The position numbers were made by a program, and so were the translations under genes. From positions 21,857,981 through 21,921,980 of the forward strand of contig JARWKL010000008.1 in NCBI GenBank assembly GCA_029961685.1: a DNA stretch of 64,000 nt, written 5' to 3'. Shown here one piece after another: positions 32,751 through 47,500 of the stretch. The notes under the pieces were generated by a model, which saw only the letters and a program-made list of their open reading frames with translations, had not been told where the DNA came from and made no database searches. Position 1 is the stretch's first letter. Every line of letters starts with the position of its first letter. The DNA is from Aristolochia californica (Eukaryota > Streptophyta > Magnoliopsida > Piperales > Aristolochiaceae).

Positions 32751-35455
32751 AGGTAATTCCAAAGAGTGTCTGTAATTTTTTGGGCATGTAAACTCTTTTT
32801 AGTTTTTATGTATCAGGTTCTGCTATCGTCGAAAAAAGGGGGAGGCGAGAGACTTTTATTTGAGTGTTGACTTCTAATCCTTAAGTAATTCCCTACAAAA
32901 ATATAGCCCGTTACGCATTGCAAATCACTTTCCAATCATCTATGATCGTTAGGTAAGCTTTTTGTAAATGGGCAAAATAATGGCTTGTTTCACTCGGGTA
33001 AATATTCCAACTCACCTGCACTTGAGAATTTAATATTAATATCGTTAAAAGGTTTGGATCCATAGGTCATTTGCATCTTTAATATGTTTCAAGTATGCCT
33101 ATCCATTTTTTAAAACATGTGTGGAAAAATCTTTCCTATAAATTTTGAGCTATTATGGTTGAACTAGTGGAATTTCCAAAACTTGGATAACACAACTTTT
33201 GCGTTCATTTGTGGTGTGTGAATAAATTTTCTTAACTTATATTCGTTATAGCTTTAAATTCTTTCCATATAAAAACTCTAAAATTTTCATTTTGTTGTGA
33301 TCTATTTGCCTTTTATCTATTTTTTTGTTTATGAGGTAAAGGGGAAGTGAAAACTAAAGTTTTGATTTAAGAAAAAAGTATACATCTAAAATAGAAATGC
33401 ACAATGCACAAATTTAGAGAGAGATAATTCCAAAAAGTGTCTGTAATTTTAAAGGATTGTGAACTCTTTTTAGTTTTTATATATCAGGTTCTGCTATAGT
33501 CGGGAAAAGGGGGAAGCGGAGGATTTTTAGTTGAGTGTTGACTCCTAATCCTTAAGTCATTCCTTACTAAAATAAAGCCCGTTACGCATGATAAATCACT
33601 TTAAAATCATCTATGATCATTAGGTCAGCTTTTTGTAAATGGGAAAAATAATAACTTGTTTGACTCGGGTAAATTTGCCAACACCTGTTCACTTGAGAAT
33701 ATAATGTTGTTATCTTTAAAAGATTTGGATCCATAGGTCGTTTGCATCTTTAACATTTTCAAGCATGCGTAATCCATTTTTTGAAACATGTGTGGATAAA
33801 TCTCTTTTTAATACTCTGAGCTATTAGGGTTGAACTAGTGGAATTTCCCAAAATTGGATAACAAAACTTTTGTGTTCATTTGTGGTGTGTGGTTAAATTT
33901 TCTTTACTTACATTTTTTTTATTTAAATTATTTCCACACATAAACTCTAAAATTTTCATTTTGTTGTGATCTATTTTCCTTTTATCTTTTTTTTTTTGTT
34001 TACAAGATGAAGGGAAAGTGAAAAATAAAGTTTGTATTTAAGAAAAAAGTATACATCTAAAATGGAAATGCACAATGCACAAATGTAGAAAGTGATAACT
34101 CGAAAAAGTGTCAGTAATTTTTAGGGATGGTAAACTCTAATTAGTTTTTATATATCAGGTTTTGCAATCGTCAGGAAAAGGGGTAGGTGGGGGATTTTTA
34201 GCTGAGTGTTGACTCCCAATCCATAAGTCATACCTCAAAAAAATATAGCCCGTTACACATGATAAATCACTTTACAATAATCAATGATCATTAGGTCAAC
34301 TTTTTGTAAATGGGCAAAATAATGGTTTGTTTGACTCCGGTAAATATCCCACAACACATTCACTTGAGAATTTAATGTTATTCTCTTTAAAAGGTTTGGA
34401 TCCATTGGTAATTTCCATCTTTAACATGTTTCAAGCATCCATATCCATTTTTTAAAACATGTGTAGGCAAATAGTTTTCTCATAAAATTCCGAGCTCTGA
34501 GGGTTAAACTAGTGGAATTTCCCAAACTTAGATAACAAAACTGTTATGCTCATTTGTAGGGCGTGAATAAATTATCTTTACGTACACTTGTTTATTGCTT
34601 TAAATTCTTTCCATGTATAAACTTTAAAATTTTCATTTTGTTGTGATCTATTTGCCTTTTATCTCTTATTTTGTTTACGAGATGAAGGGAAAGTGAAAAC
34701 TCAAGTTTTGATACAAGAAAAATGTATACATATAAAATAGAAATTCACAATGCACAGATGTAGAGAGAGATAATTAAAAAAAGTGTCTATAATTTTTTGG
34801 GATTGTAAACTCTTTTTAGTTTTTATATGTCAAGTTCTCCAATCGTCGGGAAAAGGGGGAGGCGGGGGATTTTTAACGGAGTTTTAACTCCAAATCCATA
34901 AGTCATTCCTTACAGAAATGTAGCCCGTTACATATGATAAATCAGTTTAAAATTATCACTTTACTATCATCTATGGTCGTTAGGTCTTCTTTTTGTAAAT
35001 GGGAAAAATAATGGCTTGTTTGACTCAGTTAAATATCCCACCCCATGTTCACTTGAGAATTTAATGTTATTCTCTTTAAAAGGTTTTGATCGATTGGTCA
35101 GTTGCATCTTTAACATGTTTCAAGAAAGCCTATCCATTTTTTAAAACATGTGTCAAAAAATCTCTTTCTTATAAAATTTCAAGCTGTTAGGGTTGAACTA
35201 GTAGAATTTCCCAAACTTGGATAACAAAACTTTTGTGTTCATTAGTGGTGTCTAAATAAATTTTAGTTACTTACATTTGTTTATTAATTTAAATTCTTTC
35301 CATACATTTACCCTAAAATTTTAATTTTGTTGTGATCTATTTGCCTTTTATGTCTTTTTTTGTTTACGAGATGAAGGGAAAGTGAAAACTCAAGTTTGTA
35401 TTTAAGAAAGAACTATACATCTAAAATGAAAATGCACATAGCACAAATGTAGAGA
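32751..35455. repeat. 4-monomer block, second copy of 2.7-kb duplication
   Basis: Second copy of 30045-32750 with only scattered single-base differences. Its 3' end returns to ordinary monomer sequence after 'cacatagcacaaatgtagag', the same string that precedes the start of this copy. That marks unequal exchange within this phase of the monomer. Confidence 0.9.
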
Positions 35456-37744
35456 GAGATAATTCAAAAAAATATCTGTAATTTTTAGGGATTGTAAACT
35501 CTTATTAGTTTTGATATAACAGGTTTTGCAATCATCGGGAAAAGGGGGAGGTGGGGGATTTTAAAATGAGTGTTGACTCCCACTCCATAAGTAATTCTTG
35601 ACAAAAATATAGACCGTTACACATGATAAATCACTTTGCAATCATCTATAATCGTTAGGTCAGCTTTTTGTAAATGGGAAAAATAATAGTTTGTTTGACT
35701 CGGGTAAATATCCCACCGCACGTTCACTTGAGAATTTAATGTTATTCTCAACAAAAGTTTTGGATCCATAGGTGATTTGCATCTTTAAGATGTTTCAAGC
35801 ATGCATATCCATTTTTTGAAATATGTGTAGAGAAATATTTTTCTATTAAAATTCTGAGAAATTAGGGTTGAACTAGTGGAATTTCCCAAACTTGGATAAC
35901 AAAACTTTTGTACTCATATGTGGTGTGTGAATAAATTATCTTTACTTTCATTTGTTTTATTGCTTTGAATTATATCCATACACAAAGTTTAAAATTTTCA
36001 TTTTGTTGTGATCTGTTTGCCTTTTATATCTTTTTTGATTTACTAGATGAAGGGAAGTGAAAACTCAAGTTTTGATTTAAGAAAAAAGTGGACATCTAAA
36101 AAGGAAATCCACAATGCACAAATGTAGAGAGAGATAATTCTCAAATGTGTCTGTAATTTTTAGGGATTGTAAACTCTTTTTAGTTTTGATATATCAGGTT
36201 CTGCAATCATCGGGAAAAGTGGGAGGCGGGGCATTTGTAATGGAGTGTTGATCCCCAATCCATAAGTCAATCCTTACAGAAATATAACCCGTTATGCATG
36301 ATAAATTACTTAAAATTCATCTATGATCATTAGGTCAGCTTTTTCTAAATGGGCAAAATAATAGCTTGTTTGACTTGGATAAATATCTCAATGCATGTTC
36401 ACTTGAAAATTTCATGTTATTATCTATAAAAGGTTTGGATCCATAGATCATTTGCATCTTTAACATGTTTCAAGCATGCCTATCCATATTTTAAACATGT
36501 GTAGAAAAATCCCTTTCTTATAAAATTCCGAGCTATTAGGGTTGAACTAGTAGAATTTTCCAAACTTTGATAACAAAAATTTTGTGTTCATTTGTGGAGT
36601 GTGAATAAATTTTCTTTACTTAAATTTGTTATAGCTTTAAATTCTTTGCATACATAAACTCTAAAATTTTCATTTGGTTGTGATCTATTTTCCTTTGATC
36701 TCTTTTTTTGTTTAGGAGATGAAAGGGAAGTGAAAACTCTAGTTTTTATTTAAGAAAAAAAGTATACATCTAAAATGGAAATGCACAATGCAAAAATTTA
36801 AAAAGAGATAATTCCAAAAAGTGTTTGTAATTTTTAGGGATTGTAAAATCTTTTTAGTTTTTATATATCAGGTTCTTCAATCGACAGGAAAAGGGGGAGG
36901 CGGGGGATTTTTAACTGAGTGTTGACTCCCAATCCATAAGTCATTCCTTACAAAAATAAAGCCCGTTACACATGATAGATCACTTTACAATCATCAATGA
37001 TCATTAGGTCAATTTTTTGGAAATGGGCAAAATAATGGCTTGTTTGACTCCGATAAATATCCCACCGCACGTTCACTTGAGAATTTAATGTTATTCTCTT
37101 TAAAAAGTTTGGATCCATTGGTAATTTGCATCTTTAACATGTTTCAAGCATGCATATCCCTTTTTTAAAACATGTGTAGAGAAATCTTTTTCTCATAAAA
37201 TTCCGAGCTATGAGGGTTAAACTAGTGGAATTTCCCAAACTTGGATAACAAAACTTTTGTGCTCATTAGTGGGGTGTGAATAAATTTTCTTTACTTACAT
37301 TTGTTTATTGCTTAAAATTCTTTCCAAGTATACACTTTAAAATTTTCATTTTGTTGTGATCTATTTGCCTTTAATCTCTTTTTTTTGTTTACAAGATGAA
37401 GGGAAAGTGAAAGCTCAAGTTTTTATTTAAGAAAAAAACATACATCTAAAATGGAAATGCACAATGTACAAATGTAGAGAGAGATAATTCCAAAAAGTGC
37501 CTGTAATTTTTTGGGATTGTTAACTCTTTTTAGTTTTAATAAATCAGGTTCTGCAATCATCGGGAAAAGCGGGAGGCGGGGGATTTTTAATGGAGTGTTG
37601 ACTCCCAATCCATAAGTCATTCAGAAATATAGCCCATTACACATGATAAATCACTTTAAAATCATCTATGATTGTTATGTCAGCTTTTTGTAAATGCGAG
37701 AAATAATGGCTTGTTTGACTCAGGTAAATATCCCAACACACCTT

Positions 37745-37825
37745 CACTTGAGAATTTAATGTTATTATCTTTAAAAGGTTTGAATCCATGTTATTCTCTT
37801 TAAAAGGTTTGGATCCATAGGTTAT
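37745..37825. repeat. Short tandem duplication within a monomer
   Basis: The stretch 'ttaaaaggtttgaatccatgttattc' is followed at once by a second 'tctttaaaaggtttggatcc', a local duplication of about 40 bp. The first copy has lost the BamHI site (GAATCC). Confidence 0.7.
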
Positions 37826-38580
37826 TTGCGTCTTTAATTTGTTTCAAGCATGCATATCCATTTTTTAAAACATACATAGAAAAATCTCTTTCATATAAAA
37901 TTCCGAGCTATTAGAGTTGAACTAGTGGCATTTCCCAAACTTGGATAATAAACTTTTGTGTTCTTTTGTGGTGTGTGAATAAATTTTCTTTACTTACATT
38001 TGTTTATTGCTTTAAATTCTTTACATACAGAAACTCTAAAATTTTCATTTTGTTGTGATCTATTTGCCTTTTATCCCTTTTTTTGGTTACGAGATGAGAG
38101 AAAGTGAAAACTCAAGTTTTGATTTAAGAAAAAAGTATACATCTAAAAAGGAAATGCACAATGCACTAATTTAGAGAGATATAATTCCAAAATGTGTCTG
38201 TAATTTTTTAGGATTGTAAACTCTTTTTAGTTTTTATATATCAGGTTCTGCAATCGTCGAAAAAAGGAGGAGGCGGGATTTTTAACTGTGTTTTGACTCC
38301 CAATCCATAATTCATTCATTACAAAAAAATATAGCCCATTACGCATGTTAAATCCATTTACAATCATCTATGATCGATAGGTCAGCTTTTGGTAAGTGGG
38401 CAAAATAATGGATTGTTTGACTCGGGTAAATATCCCTAAGCACGTTCACTTGAGAATTGAATGGTATTCTCTTTAAAAGGTTTGGATCCTTACGTCATTT
38501 GCATCTTTAAAATGTTTCAAGCATGAATATCCATTTTTTAAAACATGTGTAGAAAAATCTCTTTCTTTTATAATTCCGAG

Positions 38581-41500
38581 CTGTTTGAGTTGAACTAGTG
38601 GAATTTCGCAAACTTGGATAACAAAACTTTTGTGTTCATTTCTGGTGTGTGAATAAATTTTTCTCTACTTACATTTGTCTATTTATTTTAATTTTTTAAT
38701 ACATAAACTCTTAAATTTTCATTTTGTTGTGATGTATTTGCCTTTTATATCTTTTTTGGTTTACGAGGTAAAGGGAAAGTGAAACTCAAGTTTTGATTTC
38801 AGAAAAAAGTATACATCTTGAATGGAAATGCACAACGCACAAATGTAGAGACAGATAATTCATAAAAGTTTATGTAATATTGTAGGGATTGTAAACTCTT
38901 TCTGGAGTGTTGACTCCCGATCCATTAGTCTTTCCATGCAAAAATATAGCCCGTTAGGCATGATAAATCACTTTACAATCACCTATGATCGTTAGGTCTG
39001 CTTTTTGTATGTGGGCAAAATAATGGCTTGTTTGACTCGGGTAAATATCGCACCCCACGTTCACATAAGAATTTCATGTTATTCTTTTTAAAAGGTTTGG
39101 ATCCATAGGTTATTTGCGTCTTTAACTTGTTCCAAGCATGTATATCCATTTTTTTAAATATGTGTAGAAAAATCTCTTTCATATAAAATTTCGGGCTATT
39201 AGAGTTGAACTAGTGGAATTTCCCAAACTTGGATAACAAAACTTTTGTGTTCATTTGTGGTGTGTGAATAAATTTTCTCTACTTATTTTGTTTATTTCTT
39301 TAAATTCTTTCCATACATAAACTCTAAAATTTTTATTTTGTTGTGATCTATTTGTCTTTTATCTCTTTTTTTGTTGACGAGATGAGAGAAAGTGAAAACT
39401 CAAGCTTTGATTGAAGAATAAATCATACATCTAAAAATAAAATGCACCATGCACAATTTTAGAGAGATATAATTCCAAAATGTGTCTGTAATTTTTAAGG
39501 ATTGTAAACACTTTTTAGTTTTTATAGATCAGGTTCTGCTATCGTCGAAAAAGGGGGAGGCGGGGGATTTTTAACTCAATGTTCACTCCCAATCCATAAG
39601 TCATTTCTTAAAAAAAATGTAGCCCATTACGCATATTAAATCACTTTACAATCATCTATGATTGATAGGTCAACTTTTGGTAAATGGGAAAAATAATGGA
39701 TTGTTTGACTCGGGTAAATATCTCACTGCACATTCACTTGAGAATTTAATGGTATTCTCTTTAAAAGGTTTGGATCCATAGGTCATTTTCATCTTTAACA
39801 TGTTTCAAGCATGCATATCCATTTTTTAAAACATGTGTAGAAAAATCTCTTTCTTATAAAATTTCATGCTATCTAGGTTGAACTAGTGGAATTTCCCAAA
39901 CTTGGATAACAAAACTTTTGTGTTCATTTGTGGTGTGTGAATAAATTTCCATTACTTACATTTGTTTATTGCTTTAAATTCTTTCCATACATTAAACAAA
40001 AATTTTTCATTTTGTTGTGATCTATTTGCCTTTTATCTCTTTTTTTGTTTACGAGATGAAGGGAAAGTGAAAAGTCAAGTTTTGATTTAAGAAAAAAGTA
40101 TACATGTAAAATGGAAATGCACAATACACAAATGTAGAGAGATATTTCCAAAAAGTTTCTGTAATTTTAATGGATTGTAAACTCTTTTTAGTTTTTATAT
40201 ATCAGGCTCTGCAGTCGTAGGGAAAAGGGGGAGGCAAGGGATTTTTAACTAAGTGTTAACTCCCAATCCATAAGTCTCTCCATACAAAAGCATAGGCCGT
40301 TACGCATGATAAATCACTTGACAATCACTTATGATCGTTAGGTTAGCTTTTTGTAAATGGGAAAAATAATGGCTTGTTTGACTCGAGTAAATATCCCATC
40401 GCACATTCACTTGAAAATTTAATGTTATTCTCTATAAAAGGTTTGGATCCGTAGGTCATTTGCATCTGTAACTTGTTCAAGCATGCATATCCATTTTTTA
40501 AAACATGTGTAGAAAAATCTCTTTCTTTTATAATTCGGAGCTGTTTGAGTTGAACTAGTGGAATTTCGCAAACCTGGATAACAAAACTTTTGTGTTCATT
40601 TCTAGTGTGTGAATAAATTTTTCTCTACTTACATTTGTCTATTTATTTTAATTTTTTAATACATAAACTCTTAAATTTTCATTTTGTTGTGATCTATTTG
40701 CCTTTTATATCTTTTTTGGTTTACGAGGTAAAGGGAAATTGAAACTCAAGTTTTGATTTCAGAAAAAAGTATACATCTTGAATGGAAATGCACAACGCAC
40801 AAATGTAGAGATAGATAATTCATAAAAGTTTATGTAATATTGTAGGGATTTTAAACTCTTTCTGGAGTGTTGACTCCCGATCCATAAGTCTTTCCATGCA
40901 AAAATATAGCTCGTTAGACATGATAAATCACTTTACAGTCACCTATGATCGTTAGGTCAGCTTTTTGTATGTGGGCAAAATAATGGTTTGTTTGACTTGG
41001 GTAAATATCGCACCCCACGTTCACATAAGAATTTAATGTTATCCTTTTCAAAAGGTTTGGATCCATAGGTTATTTGCGTCTTTAACTTGTTCCAAGCATG
41101 TATATCCATTTTTTAAAATATGTGTAGAAAAATCTCTTTCATATAAAATTTTGGGCTATTAGAGTTGAACTAGTGGAATTTCCCAAACTTGGATAACAAA
41201 ACTTTTGTGTTCATTTGTGGTGTGTGAATAAATTTTCTCTACTTATTTTGTTTATTTCTTAAATTCTTTCCATACATAAACTCTAAAATTTTTATTTTGT
41301 TGTGATCTATTTGCCTTTTATCTCTTTTTTTGTTGACGAGATGAGAGAAAGTGAAAACTCAAGCTTTGATTGAAGAAAAAAGCATACATCTAAAAATGAA
41401 ATGCACCATGCACAAATTTAGAGAGATATAATTCCAAAATGTGTTTGTAAGTTTTTAAGGATTGTAAACACTTTTTAGTTTTTATAGATCAGGTTCTGCT

Positions 41501-44466
41501 ATCGTCGAAAAAGGGGGAGGCGGGGGATTTTTAACACAGTGTTCACTCCCAATCCATAAGTCATTTCTTAAAAAAAATGTAGCCCATTACGCATATTAAA
41601 TCACTTTACAATCATCTATGATTGATAGGTCAACTTTTGGTAAATGGGAAAAATAATGGATTGTTTGACTCGGGTAAATATCTCACTGCACGTTCACTTG
41701 AGAATTTAATGGTATTCTCTTTAAAAGGTTTGGATCCATAGGTCATTTGCATCTTTAACATGTTTCAAGCATGCATATCCATTTTTTAAAACATGAGTAG
41801 AAAAATCTCTTTCTTATAAAATTTCGTGCTATTTAGGTTGAACTAGTGGAATTTCCCAAACTTGGATAACAAAACTTTTGTGTTCATTTGTGGTGTGTGA
41901 ATAAATTTCCATTACTTACATTTGTTTATTGCTTTAAATTCTTTCCATACATTAAACAAAAAATTTTTATTTTGTTGTGATCTATTTGCCTTTTATCTCT
42001 TTTTTTGTTTACGAGATGAAGGGAAAGTGAAAAGTCAAGTTTTGATTTAAGAAAAAAGTATACATGTAAAATGGAAATGCACAATACACAAATGTAGAGA
42101 GAGATATTTCCAAAAAAGTTTCTGTAATTTTTATGGATTGTAAACTCTTTTTAGTTTTTATATATCAGGTTCTGCAGTCGTAGGGAAAAGGGGGAGGCAG
42201 GGGATTTTTGACTGAGTGTTAACTCCCAATCCATAAGTCTTTCCATACAAAAACATAGGCCGTTACGCATGATAAATCACTTGACAATCACTTATGATCG
42301 TTAGGTTAGCTTTTTGTAAATGGGAAAAATAATGGCTTGTTTGACTCGAGTAAATATCCCATCGCACATTCACTTGAGAATTTAACGTTATTCTCTTTAA
42401 AAGGTTTGGATCCGTAGGTCATTTGCATCTGTAACTTGTTTCAAGCATGCATATCCATTTTTTAAAACATGTGTAGAAAAATGTGTTTCTTATATAATTC
42501 CGAGCTGTTTGAGTTGAACTAGTGTAATTTCGCAAACTTGGATAACAAAACTTTTGTGTTCATTTCTGGTGTGTGAATTAATTTTTCTCTACTTACATTT
42601 GTCTATTTATTTTAATTTTTTAATACATAAACTCTTAAATTTTCATTTTGTTGTGATCTATTTGCCTTTTATATCTTTTTTGGTTTACGAGGTAAAGGGA
42701 AATTGAAACTCAAGTTTTGATTTCAGAAAAAAGTATACATCTTGAATGGAAATGCACAACGCACAAATGTAGAGACAGATAATTCATAAAAGTTTATGTA
42801 ATATTGTAGGGATTGTAAACTCTTTTTGGAGTGTTGACACCCGATCCATAAGTCTTTCCATACAAAAATATAGCCCGTTAGGCATGATAAATCACTTTAC
42901 AATCACCTATGATCGTTAGGTCAGGTTTTTGTATATGGGCAAAATAATGGCTTGTTTGACTCGGGTAAATATCGCACCCCACGTTCACTTAAGAATTTAA
43001 TGTTATTCTCTTTTAAAGGTTTGGATCCATAGGTTATTTGAGTCTTTAACTTGTTTCAAGCATGCATATCCATTTTTTAAAACATGCGTAGAAAATCTCT
43101 TTCATATAAAATTCCGAGCTATTAGAGTTGAACTAGTGGAATTTCCCAAACTTGGATAATAAAAATTTCGTGTTAATTTGTGGTGTGTGAATAAATTTTC
43201 TTTACTTAATTTGTTTATTTCTTTAAATTCTTTCCATACATAAACTCTAAAATTTTTATTTTGTTGTGATCTATTTGCCTTTTATCTCTTTTTTTGTTGA
43301 CAAGATGAGAGAAAGTGAAAACTCAAGTTTTGATTGAAGAAAAAAGTATACATCTAAAAATGAAATGCACCAAGCACAAATTTAGAGAGATATAATTCCA
43401 AAATGAGTCTGTAATTTTTAAGGATTGTAAACACTTTTTAGTTTTTATATATCAGGTCCTGCAATCGTCGAAAAAGAGGGAAGCAGGGGATTTTTAACTC
43501 AGTGTTGACTCCGAATCCATAAGTCATTCCTTAAAAAAAATATAGCCCATTACGCATGTTAAATCACTTTACAATCATCTATGATCAATAGATCAAACTT
43601 TTGGTAAATGGGAAAAATAATGGATTGTTTGACTCGGGAAAATATCCCACCGTACGTTCACTTGAGAATTTAATGGTATTCTCTTTTAAAGGTTTGGATC
43701 CTTAGGTCATTTGAATCTTTAAAATGTTTCAAGCATGCATATCCATTTTTTAAAACATGTGTAGAAAAATCTCTTTCTTATAAAATTCCGTGCTATCAGG
43801 GTTGAACTAGTGGAATTTCCCAAACTTGGATAACAAAACTTTTATGTTCATTTGTGGTGTGTGAATAAATTTTCTTTCTTACATTTTTTTATTGCTTTAA
43901 ATTCTTTCCATACAGTAAACCAAAAATTTTCATTTTGTTGTGATCTATTTGCCTTTTATCTCTTTTTTTGTTTACGAGATGAAGGGAAAGTAAAAAGTCA
44001 AGTTTTGATTTAAGAAAAAAGTATACATGTAAAATGGAAATGCACAATGCACAAATGTAGAGAGAGATATTTCCAAAAAGTTTCTGTAATTTTTATGGAT
44101 TGTAAACTCTTTTTAGTTTTTAAATATCAGGTTCTGCAGTCGTAGGGAAAAGGGGGAGGTAAGGGATTTTTAACTGAGTGTTGACTCGCAATCCATAAGT
44201 TTTTCCATACAAAAATATAGCCCGTTACGCATGATAAATCACTTGACAATCACTGATGATCGTTAGGTTACCTTTTTGTAAATGGGAAAAATAATGGCTT
44301 GTTTGACTCGGGTAAATATCCCATCGCACGTTCACTAGAGAATTTAATGTTATTCTCTTTAAAAGGTTTGGATCCACAGGTCATTTGTATCTGTAACTTG
44401 TTTCAAGCATGCATATCCATTTTTTAAAACATGTTTAGTAAAATCTCTTTCTTATAAAATTTCGAG
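38581..44466. repeat. 3-monomer higher-order repeat, about 1.96 kb, three copies
   Basis: The marker 'ctgtttgagt' occurs at 38581, 40541 and 42505, with a related form at 44467. Each of the three units contains a monomer in which 'aaactcttt' joins 'ctggagtgttgac' or 'ttggagtgttgac' (38895, 40853, 42817), so about 75 bp including the G-rich island are missing. Confidence 0.85.
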
Positions 44467-44539
44467 CTATTTGAGTTGAACAAGTGGAATTTCGCAAACT
44501 TGGATAACAAAAGTTTTGTGTTCATTTGTGGTGTGTGAA

Positions 44540-47500
44540 GGAATTTTTTTGTGACTTATATTTGTTTATTTATTTTAATTTTTTCATACATAAACTCTTA
44601 AATTTTTATTTTGTTGTGATCTATTTGCCTTTTATATCTTTTTTGGTTTACGAGGTGAAGTGAAAGTGAAAACTCAAGTTTCGATTTAAGAAAAAAATGT
44701 ACATCTTGAATGGAAATGCATAATGCTCAAATGTAGAGAGAGATAATTCATAAAAGTTTCTGTAATATTTTAGGGATTGTAAACTCTTTTTAGTTTTTAT
44801 ATATCATGTTTTTCAATCGTGGGGAAAAGGGGGAGGCGGGGGATTTTTCACTGAGTGTTGACTCCTAATCCTTAAGTCATTTGTTACAAAAATATACCCT
44901 GTTACGCATGATAAATCACTTTACAATCATCTATGATCATTTAGGTCTGCTTTTTGTAAATGTGCAAAAGAATGTTCTTTTTGTTTCGGGTAAATATCTC
45001 ACCCCACGTTCACTTGAGAATTTAATGTTATTCTCTTAAAAGGTTTGGATCTATAGGTCTTTTGCATCTTTCCCATGTGTCAAGCATGTATATTCATTTT
45101 TTAAAACACGTGTAGAAAAATCTTTCTTATAAAATTCTGAGCAATTAGGGTTGAACTAGTTGACTTTTACAAAATTGGATAACAAAACTTTTGTGTTCAT
45201 TTTTGGTGTGTGAATAAATTTTCATTACTTACTTTTGTTTATTTCTTCAAATTCTTTCCATTCATAAAATCTAAAATTTTGCCTTTTATCTCTTTTTTTG
45301 TTTTCGACAGGAAGGGAAAGTGAAAACTCAAGTTTTGATTTAAGAAACATCTAAAAAGGAAATGGACAATGCACAAATGTAGAGAGAGATAATTCAAAAA
45401 ACTGTCAGTAATTTTGAAGGATTGTCAACTCTTTTTAGTTTTTATATATCAAGTTCTGCAATCGTCGGAAAAAGGGGGAGGCGGGGGATTTTTAACTGAG
45501 TGTTGACTCCCAATGCATAAGTCATTCCTTACAAAAATATAGCCCGTTATGCATGATAAATTACTTTACAATCATCTATTATCCATAGGTCAGCTTTTGG
45601 TAAATGGGCAAAATAATGGATTGCTTCACTTAGGTAAATATCCCATTGCACGTTGACTTGAGAATTTAATGTTATTCTCTTTCAAAGGTTTGGATCCATA
45701 GGTTATTTTCATCTTTAACTTATTTCATGCATGCCTATCTATTTTTTAAAACATATGTAGAAAAATCTCTTTGTGATAAAATTCCGAGCTATTAGGGATG
45801 AACTAGTGGAATTTCCCAAACTTGGATAACAAAAATTTTGAGTTCATTTATGGTGTGTGAATAAATTTTCTTTACTTACATTTGTTTATTGCTTTAAATT
45901 CTTTCCATACATAAACCATATAATTTTCATTTTGTTGTGATCTATTTGCCTTTTAACTCTTTTTTTGTATTAGAGAGAAAAGGAAAATGAAAACTCAAAT
46001 TTTGATTTAAGAAAAAAGTATACATCTAAAATGGAAATGCACAATGTAAAAATCTAGAGAAAGATATTTCCAAAAAGTTTCTGTAATTTTTAGGGATTGT
46101 AAACTCTTTTTAGTTTTTATATATCAGGTTCTACAGTCGTCGGGAAAAGGGGGAGGTGGGGAATTTTTAACTGAGTTTTGACTCCCGATCCATAAGTCTT
46201 TCCATACAAAAATATAGCCTGTTATGCTTGATAAATCACTTTACAATCACCAATGATCGTTAGGTTAACTCTTTGTATATGGGCAAAATAATGGCTTGTT
46301 TGACTCGGCTAAATATCGCACCCCACGTTCACTTGAGAATTTAATGTTATTCACTTTAAAAGGTTTTGATCCATTGGTTATTTGTGTCTTGAACTTGTTT
46401 TAAGCATGCAAATCTATTTTTTAAAACATGTGTAGAAAAATCTCTTTCTTATAAAATTCCGAGCTATTAGAGTTGAACTAGTGGAATTTCCCAAACTTGG
46501 ATAATAAAACTTTTGTGTTCATTTGTGGTGTGTGAATAAATTTTCTTTACTTACATTTGTTTATTGCTTTAAATTCTTTCCATACAAAAACTCTAAAATA
46601 TTCATTTTGTTGTAATCTATTTGCCTTTTATCTTTTTTTTTTGCTGACGAGATGAGAGAAAGTGAAAACTCAAGTTTTGATTTAATAAAAAAGTATACAT
46701 CTAAAAAGGAAATGCACAATGCAAAAGTTTAGAGAGATATAATTCCAAAATGTATCTGTAATTTTTAAGGATTGTGAACTCTTTTAGTTTTTATATATCA
46801 GGTTCTGCAATCGTTGGAAAAAGGGGGAGGCGGAGAATTTTTGACTGAGCGTTGACTCCCAAACCATAAGTCATTCCTTAAAAAAAATATTGCCCATTAC
46901 GCATGTTAAATCACTTTACAATCATCTACGATGGATAGGTCAGCTTTTGGTAAATGGGCAAAATAGTGGATTGTTTGACCCGGGTAAATATCCCACCACA
47001 CATTCACTTGAGAATTGAATGGTATTCTCTTTAAAAGGTTTGGATCCTTAGGTCATTTGCATCTTTAACATGTTTCAAGCGTGTATATCGATTATTTAAA
47101 ACATGTGTAGAAAAATCTCTTTCTTATAAAATTTCGTGCTATTAGGGTTGAAGTAGTGGAATTTCCCAAACTTGGGTAACAAAGCTTTTGTGTTCATTTG
47201 TGGTGTGTTAATAAATTTTCTTTACTTACATTTTTTTATTGCTTTAAATTCTTTCCATACATTAAACCAAAAATTTTCATTTTGTTGTGATCTATTTGGC
47301 TTTTATCGCTTTTTTTGTTTGCACGATGAAGGGAAAGTAAAAACTCAAGTTTTGATTGAAGAAAAAAGTATACATCTAAAATGGAAATGCACAATGCACA
47401 AATGTAGAGAGAAATATTTCCAAAAAGTGTCCGTAATTTTTATGGATTGTAAAATCTTTTTATTTTTATAGATCAGGTTCTGCAGTCGTAGGGAAAAAGG

